Source: an uncultured Eubacteriales bacterium (GTDB taxonomy: Bacteria; Bacillota_A; Clostridia; Oscillospirales; CAG-272). From it: DNA of 15,840 nt. Location: contig USTB01000002.1 of assembly GCA_900557635.1 (NCBI GenBank), forward strand, positions 1-15,840, written 5' to 3'. The notes beneath the pieces were generated by a model. It was given only the letters and a program-made list of their open reading frames with translations. It searched no databases and was not told where the DNA came from. The translations under genes and the position numbers were made by a program. Positions 11,247 to 15,840 of the stretch are shown in pieces; position 1 is the first letter of the stretch, and each line of letters starts with the position of its first letter.

Positions 11247-12509
11247 ATGAAAACAAAAGCAGTACGTCTTTACGGTAAAAACGATCTGCGTCTGGAGGAA
11301 TTCGAGCTGCCCGATATCCGCGACGACGAAATTCTGGCGCACATCGTGTCCAACAGCATCTGCATGTCCTCCCACAAGGCGGCAATGCAGGGCGCGGAGC
11401 ATAAGCGCGTTCCCGCCGATATTGCACAGAACCCCGTGATCATCGGTCATGAATTCTGCGGCGAATTGGTCAAGGTGGGCAAGAAGTGGGCGGATCGCTA
11501 CAAGGCGGGCGAGAAATTCGCCATTCAGCCTGCTCTGAACTATAAGGGTTCCCTGGATGCCCCGGGCTATTCGTACCACTACATCGGCGGCAACGCCACC
11601 TACGTGGTCATCCCCAATGAGGTCATGGAGATGAACTGCCTCCTGCCCTACAGCGGCGAAGCATATTTCTACGGCTCTCTGGCAGAGCCGGTCTCCTGCA
11701 TCGTGGGCGGCTATCATGCAAACTACCACACCACGCCCGGCTCCTATGAGCATTCCATGGGCATCACCGAGGGCGGATGCATGGCGATTCTGGCGGGTGC
11801 AGGTCCTATGGGTCTGGGTGCCATCGACTATGCCGTGCACTGCGACCGCAAGCCGTCTCTGGTGGTCGTCACCGATCTGGACGACGCCCGTCTGACCCGT
11901 GCGGCACAGATCCTGACCGTGGAAAAGGCGGCAGAGCAGGGCGTGCGCCTTCTGTATGTCAACACCTCGAAATATGACGATCCCGAGGCATATCTGCGCA
12001 GTCTGACCGACGGACGCGGATTCAACGATATCTTTGTGTATGCTCCCGTGCGTCCCGTGGTGGAAATGGCGGATCATCTGCTGGCGCGCGACGGCTGTCT
12101 GAACTTCTTTGCCGGTCCCACCAATCCCGCATTCTCTGCCGAATTCAATTTCTACAATGTGCACTATGCGTCCACGCACATCGTGGGCACATCGGGCGGC
12201 AACACGAGCGACATGCTGGAGTCCCTTGCCATGATGCAGACGGGCAAGATCAACCCTGCCGCCATGATCACCCATGTTGGTGGTCTGAACGCCGTGCCGC
12301 AGACCATCATCGACCTGCCGTCCATTCCCGGCGGCAAGAAGCTGATCTATACCAACAAGAACATGCCTCTGGTCGCTATCGCCGACTTTGCCGAGCGCGG
12401 TAAGACCGAGCCGTTCTACGCCGCACTTGCCGAGATCGTGTCCCGCAATAACGGTCTGTGGTGCGCCGAGGCAGAGCGCTACGTTCTGGAGAACGCCGCC
12501 GAGATCTGA
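11247..12509 (+). CDS. Zinc-dependent dehydrogenase of the L-sorbose-1-phosphate reductase (SorE/YggP) type (420 aa)
   Basis: A medium-chain (MDR) alcohol dehydrogenase. The N-terminal catalytic domain shows the zinc ligands C39 (SICMSSHKA), H68-E69 (GHEFCGEL) and probably E147 (LAEPVSC). The Rossmann segment has GAGPMG (184-189), followed by VVVTDLD with D210 at the end of the second strand, which favours NAD(H). The four-cysteine structural zinc lobe of classical alcohol dehydrogenases is missing (no cysteine between about 72 and 130). Overall length and segments such as 'YIGGNATYVVIP' recall the SorE/YggP group, which interconverts a keto-sugar phosphate and a hexitol phosphate. I recognise the family, not the substrate. 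The start has a strong AAGGAG site (11235-11240, 6-nt spacing). First gene of a three-gene operon behind the 11066 promoter. The partner gene content points to sugar or polyol phosphate catabolism. Confidence 0.85.
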   Translation: MKTKAVRLYGKNDLRLEEFELPDIRDDEILAHIVSNSICMSSHKAAMQGAEHKRVPADIAQNPVIIGHEFCGELVKVGKKWADRYKAGEKFAIQPALNYKGSLDAPGYSYHYIGGNATYVVIPNEVMEMNCLLPYSGEAYFYGSLAEPVSCIVGGYHANYHTTPGSYEHSMGITEGGCMAILAGAGPMGLGAIDYAVHCDRKPSLVVVTDLDDARLTRAAQILTVEKAAEQGVRLLYVNTSKYDDPEAYLRSLTDGRGFNDIFVYAPVRPVVEMADHLLARDGCLNFFAGPTNPAFSAEFNFYNVHYASTHIVGTSGGNTSDMLESLAMMQTGKINPAAMITHVGGLNAVPQTIIDLPSIPGGKKLIYTNKNMPLVAIADFAERGKTEPFYAALAEIVSRNNGLWCAEAERYVLENAAEI

Positions 12510-12527
12510 CCGTTTCATTAACATCAA

Positions 12528-12556
12528 ACAGCCTCCCTTTTTCCATGGGAGGCTGT
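12528..12556 (+). other. Intercistronic 10-bp perfect stem-loop between dehydrogenase and aldolase/SDR genes
   Basis: ACAGCCTCCC (12528-12537) and GGGAGGCTGT (12547-12556) form a perfect stem with a 9-nt loop (TTTTTCCAT). The T run is in the loop and no T tract follows the stem, so it is unlikely to be a complete terminator. It may stabilise the upstream mRNA or set the expression ratio between the first gene and the next two. Confidence 0.6.
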
Positions 12557-12607
12557 CCGCAAAACAGCCGAATATCAAAAGTACCATAATAAAAGGAAAG
12601 TGAGACC

Positions 12608-14539
12608 ATGATGACAAACGATATGATCGGAAACCTCGTTGCCATGTCCAACCGTTACGGTGCAGACCCCGCATATGTGCTTGCGGGCGGCGGCAACACC
12701 TCCTGCAAGGACGGAGATTTTCTGTATGTCAAAGGCTCCGGCACCTCTCTTGCCGACATCACTGCGGACGGCTTTGTAAAGATGGAGCGTCCGTGTCTTG
12801 ACGCCATGTGGAATTCCGGCTACTCCTCCGAGGAAGCCGAGCGCGAAAAGCAGGTCCTGCACGACCTCATGTTTGCCCGCGCCAAGGGCGAAACGGGCAG
12901 ACCGAGCGTGGAGACCCTCCTGCATGAGCTGTTCCCGCAGACCTACGTTCTGCATGTGCACCCCGCCGCCGTCAACGGCATCACCTGTGCCGCACACGGC
13001 AAAAAGGTGATCTCCGAGCTGTTTCCGGATGCCGTGTGGGTGGACGCGACCAAGCCCGGCTACATCCTCGCGCTTGCCTGCAAAATGGCAATGGAGGACG
13101 CGCAAGCCGCAACACAGAAGCCCGTATCGCTCCTGTTTTTGCAGAATCACGGCGTATTCTTCGCGGCTGACACCGTGGAGGAGATCGACGCGCTTGCCAA
13201 GCATGTGATGGACACCATCCGTGCGCACATCCGTCGCGAGCCTGATTTTTCCGAGGTCGAGTACGATCTGGATCGCGCTGTGGAGACCGCGCCCGTTCTC
13301 CGTATGCTTTACGGCAACGGCGAGCCTGCAACCGTTACCTTTGTAACCAATGCCGAGCTGCAAGCCGTCACCGAGGCACCCGTCGGCGCACTCACACCCG
13401 ATCACGTGGTGTACAACAAGGCGCAGTGGCTGGTTCTGGATGCCAAGGCGGACCGTGACGCCGTCATCGACGCATTTCAGTCCTTCACCACCCTCAACGG
13501 CTACCGTCCGAAGATCGTGATCCTGTCGGGCGTTGGCGCATTTGTGTGCGGCATGACCGTACAGGAGGCGGATGTCGCCGTTTCGGTTCTGCTGGATGCC
13601 CTCACGGTCACGGCATATGCCGAGTCCTTCGGCGGCGTGTCCTACATGCCCGAGGAGCTGACCCGCTTCATCGTGAACTGGGAGGTGGAAAGCTACCGCG
13701 CTTCGGTCAGCCTGGAAAAGCGCTCCGAAAAGCGTCTGGCGAACCGCGTCTGCATCGTGACGGGCGGCGCGCAGGGCTTCGGTCTCGGCATCGCCAACGA
13801 AATGTATGCCGAGGGTGCGTACCTCTGCATTGCCGATATGAACGCCGAGGGCGCTGCCGCTGCCGCCGCTCCCTACGGAAATCGGGGTATGTCGGTCGCC
13901 GCAAACGTGGGCGACGAGGCGTCGGTCAAGAACATGATCGACCAGACGGTGCTCCGCTTCGGCGGTCTGGACGTTTTCGTGTCCAATGCGGGCATTGCCA
14001 AGGCGGGCGATCTCGATGCCATGACCAAGCAGGTATTTGAGCTTGTCACCACGGTCAACTACACCGGTTATTTCATCTGCGCAAAATATGCCTCCCGTAT
14101 CATGAAGCTCCAGCACAGCGTGTGCAAGGACTATTACATGGATATCGTCACCGTGAACTCCAAGTCCGGCCTGGCAGGCTCCAACAAGAACTTCGCCTAT
14201 GCCGGCTCCAAGTTCGGCGGCATCGGTCTCACCCAGTCCTTTGCCATGGAGCTGGCGCCCTTCAACATCAAGGTCAACGCCGTCTGCCCCGGCAACTATC
14301 TGGACGGTCCCCTCTGGTCCGATCCCGAGCGCGGTCTGTTCGTGCAGTACCTCAACGCCGGCAAGGTTCCGGGCGCCAAGACCGTGGAGGATGTCCGCCG
14401 CTACTACGAGAGCAAGGTGCTCCTGAACCGCGGGTGCCTGCCGCGCGACGTGGCGCTTGCCATCTTCTACATTGTGGAGCAGAAGTACGAAACGGGTCAG
14501 GCTGTCCCCGTGACCGGCGGTCAGGAAATGCTCAACTGA
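12608..14539 (+). CDS. Bifunctional class II aldolase / short-chain dehydrogenase (RhaEW/YuxG-type, 643 aa)
   Basis: Two enzymes in one chain. The N-terminal class II aldolase/adducin domain (about 1-230) has the phosphate-binding GGGNTS (27-32), a likely catalytic E102 in PSVETLLHELFP, and the zinc ligands H116, H118 (HVHP) and H181 (LQNHG). After a connecting region (about 230-375), the C-terminal SDR domain has TGGAQGFG (385-392), D410 for NAD preference, NAG (460-462), S518 and the Y531-x3-K535 catalytic pair. Family members with this fusion cleave a keto-sugar 1-phosphate such as L-rhamnulose-1-phosphate and then act on the lactaldehyde formed. Here no rhamnose kinase or isomerase is present, so the substrate is open. 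An AGGA-type ribosome site precedes ATG 12608; a second ATG follows at once. Co-transcribed with the flanking genes. It is somewhat shorter than the roughly 690 residues I expect for RhaEW. Confidence 0.9.
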   Translation: MMTNDMIGNLVAMSNRYGADPAYVLAGGGNTSCKDGDFLYVKGSGTSLADITADGFVKMERPCLDAMWNSGYSSEEAEREKQVLHDLMFARAKGETGRPSVETLLHELFPQTYVLHVHPAAVNGITCAAHGKKVISELFPDAVWVDATKPGYILALACKMAMEDAQAATQKPVSLLFLQNHGVFFAADTVEEIDALAKHVMDTIRAHIRREPDFSEVEYDLDRAVETAPVLRMLYGNGEPATVTFVTNAELQAVTEAPVGALTPDHVVYNKAQWLVLDAKADRDAVIDAFQSFTTLNGYRPKIVILSGVGAFVCGMTVQEADVAVSVLLDALTVTAYAESFGGVSYMPEELTRFIVNWEVESYRASVSLEKRSEKRLANRVCIVTGGAQGFGLGIANEMYAEGAYLCIADMNAEGAAAAAAPYGNRGMSVAANVGDEASVKNMIDQTVLRFGGLDVFVSNAGIAKAGDLDAMTKQVFELVTTVNYTGYFICAKYASRIMKLQHSVCKDYYMDIVTVNSKSGLAGSNKNFAYAGSKFGGIGLTQSFAMELAPFNIKVNAVCPGNYLDGPLWSDPERGLFVQYLNAGKVPGAKTVEDVRRYYESKVLLNRGCLPRDVALAIFYIVEQKYETGQAVPVTGGQEMLN

Positions 14540-14579
14540 GCGCCGCCCGTTCCATAGGAAACCGAAAGGATTCATAAAA

Positions 14580-15767
14580 ATGATGACACTGAACGAATTA
14601 AAAGAAATCAAGCGCAGGACCGATGCCGGCGAGCTTCCCGCTCCGCCCGACACCGCCTACGTGAACAACCATATCCACACCACTTATTCCTTTTCCCCCT
14701 ACACGCCCACCGAGGCGCTCTACATGGCGTGGAAAAACGGACTCAAGACCGCCGGTATCATGGATCACGATTCCTCGGGCGGCGCACGGGAATTCATTGA
14801 GGCGGGGAAGATCATCGGTATGCCCGTCACCTGCGGCGTCGAGTGCCGCGTGAACATGAGCCACACCCGTCTTGCGGGCAAGCGGATCAACAATCCCGAT
14901 CAGAAGTCCATTGCCTATGTCGCTATGCACGGCATCCCGCACCAGAATATCGAGCGGGTGAACGCCTTCTTCGCACCCTACCGCGAAAAGCGCAACGAGC
15001 GCAACCGCAAAATGTGCGCAAATATCACCGCCATGATGCAGCCCTTCGGCATCGACCTCGATTTTGAACGCGACGTGCTTCCCATTTCGCAGTATGCCGC
15101 CGGCGGCTCTGTCACCGAGCGCCACATCCTCTTTGCTCTGACCCACAAGATCACTGCCCGTTATCCCACTCCCGCGCAGGTTCTCGATTTCCTGTGCGGC
15201 GAAATGAAGCTCGACATCCCGCAGAAGGTGCGCGATCAGATCGCCGCCGGTGCCGACACGCCGCAGTTCTACGAATATGACATCCTCGGCGCGCTCAAGA
15301 GCAACATGGTGGAAAAGTTCTATGTGGATGCAGATGAGGAGTGCCCCTTGGTGGAGGATTTCATCAGCATGGTGCACGAAAACGGCGGTATCGCCGCGTA
15401 TGCCTACCTGGGCGACGTGGGCGACAGCGTGACCGGCGACAAGAAGGCGCAGAAGTTTGAGGACGATTATCTCGATCTGCTCATCGATGTTCTTCGCGAA
15501 TATCACTTCGACGCCATCACCTACATGCCGACCCGCAACACTCCCGCACAGCTTGACCGTCTCATGACGCTCTGCCGCGAGAACGGCTTCTTTGAGATTT
15601 CGGGCGAGGACATCAACTCTCCGCGTCAGTCCTTCATCTGCCGCGCGCTGGACGATCCCCGCTTCAGCCACCTCATCGATGCCACCTACACCCTCATTCA
15701 CTACGAGGAGGACGCCTCGTCAGATCTTACCGCCGCGCGCATCAAGTACGCGCAGATCTTCTCGTAA
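14580..15767 (+). CDS. PHP-domain metal-dependent hydrolase (395 aa)
   Basis: A polymerase-and-histidinol-phosphatase (PHP) superfamily protein, normally a multinuclear metal phosphoesterase. Motif I is H31-x-H33-TTYSF, motif II is M-D62-H63-D64, a GVE motif gives E88, and a motif III histidine is at H117 (with H121 nearby). The last motif reads SGEDINSP (341-348), with D344 but asparagine N346 where a histidine is usual (DxH). Residues about 120-300, between motifs III and IV, form a long insertion, mainly helical and with H182. No signal peptide or membrane helix is seen, so it is cytoplasmic. It starts 40 nt after the aldolase/SDR stop, with a GAAAGGA ribosome site and tandem ATGs. In this operon a role on a sugar phosphate or phosphate ester is plausible, but the substrate is unknown. 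Confidence 0.88.
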   Translation: MMTLNELKEIKRRTDAGELPAPPDTAYVNNHIHTTYSFSPYTPTEALYMAWKNGLKTAGIMDHDSSGGAREFIEAGKIIGMPVTCGVECRVNMSHTRLAGKRINNPDQKSIAYVAMHGIPHQNIERVNAFFAPYREKRNERNRKMCANITAMMQPFGIDLDFERDVLPISQYAAGGSVTERHILFALTHKITARYPTPAQVLDFLCGEMKLDIPQKVRDQIAAGADTPQFYEYDILGALKSNMVEKFYVDADEECPLVEDFISMVHENGGIAAYAYLGDVGDSVTGDKKAQKFEDDYLDLLIDVLREYHFDAITYMPTRNTPAQLDRLMTLCRENGFFEISGEDINSPRQSFICRALDDPRFSHLIDATYTLIHYEEDASSDLTAARIKYAQIFS

Positions 15768-15840
15768 GCACGCGGGGAGAGGACGCGCGGGAGGCGCGGG
15801 GCGCTGCCCCGAACCCCGGTCAAGGACCTTTTGGGAAAGG
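15768..15840 (+). repeat. G+C-rich hairpin-forming intergenic sequence, cut by window end
   Basis: After the PHP stop comes a very G+C-rich tract with the stem CGGGGC-GCT-GCCCCG. It is followed by ACCCCGGTCAAGGACCTTTTGGGAAAGG (in two parts: ACCCCGGTCAAGG, then ACCTTTTGGGAAAGG). The last part looks like the left arm, loop and start of a right arm of a second hairpin that would continue beyond the window (GGACCTTT pairing with a coming AAAGGTCC). It may be a dispersed intergenic repeat and/or the operon terminator. Confidence 0.4.

Noticed and set aside
12575..14653. 692-codon minus-strand open frame opposite the aldolase/SDR gene
   Set aside because: The plus strand encodes both full sets of aldolase and SDR catalytic motifs; the antisense product resembles no family.
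14598..15701. 367-codon minus-strand frame opposite the PHP gene
   Set aside because: It is a shadow of the PHP coding sequence; no ribosome binding site or domain.

Overview
The window looks like chromosomal DNA of a high-G+C member of the Clostridia (Bacillota), probably an uncultured gut-type bacterium of the Ruminococcaceae/Oscillospiraceae kind. This is inferred from the type I dockerin, the InlB-type and GLUG repeats on a very large secreted protein, an NAD-dependent DNA ligase, AGGAG ribosome binding sites, a near-consensus sigma-A promoter and a cre-like site. No mobile-element gene, RNA gene or CRISPR array is visible.

Layout. (1) Positions 1-6458, plus strand: the 3' end of a membrane-anchored surface protein with an X2/Ig-like domain. 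It is followed after 3 nt by a 2010-residue secreted protein with an N-terminal dockerin, InlB-like repeats, an MBG-like domain and a C-terminal block of GLUG repeats. (2) Positions 6459-6892: a convergent intergenic region with two stacked stem-loops (the second a bidirectional terminator) and a 243-bp imperfect inverted repeat whose inner arms are 29 bp and perfect. (3) Positions 6893-10977, minus strand: an overlapping three-gene operon transcribed as DeoR-family regulator, ligA, obg. (4) Positions 10978-11246: a divergent control region with ~10-bp phased A/T tracts, a strong extended -10 promoter and a cre-like site. (5) Positions 11247-15767, plus strand: a three-gene operon for a sorbitol-phosphate-type zinc dehydrogenase, a class II aldolase/short-chain dehydrogenase fusion and a PHP-domain protein. 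(6) The window ends in a G+C-rich, hairpin-forming intergenic repeat.

How the parts fit. Region 1 is probably cell-surface machinery: the dockerin implies a cohesin partner, and the neighbour's transmembrane anchor could hold such a complex. Regions 3-5 look like one sugar-phosphate catabolic locus. A DeoR regulator is divergent to an operon that would oxidise or reduce a polyol or keto-sugar phosphate, cleave a keto-sugar phosphate and process the aldehyde; the PHP protein adds a metal-dependent hydrolase of unknown substrate. No kinase, isomerase or transporter lies in the window, so the substrate cannot be named. The regulator gene overlaps ligA, which ties housekeeping genes to the same transcript. 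The best candidates for something undescribed are the aldolase/SDR-PHP-dehydrogenase pathway, the long inverted repeat and the dockerin giant with its anchored neighbour.
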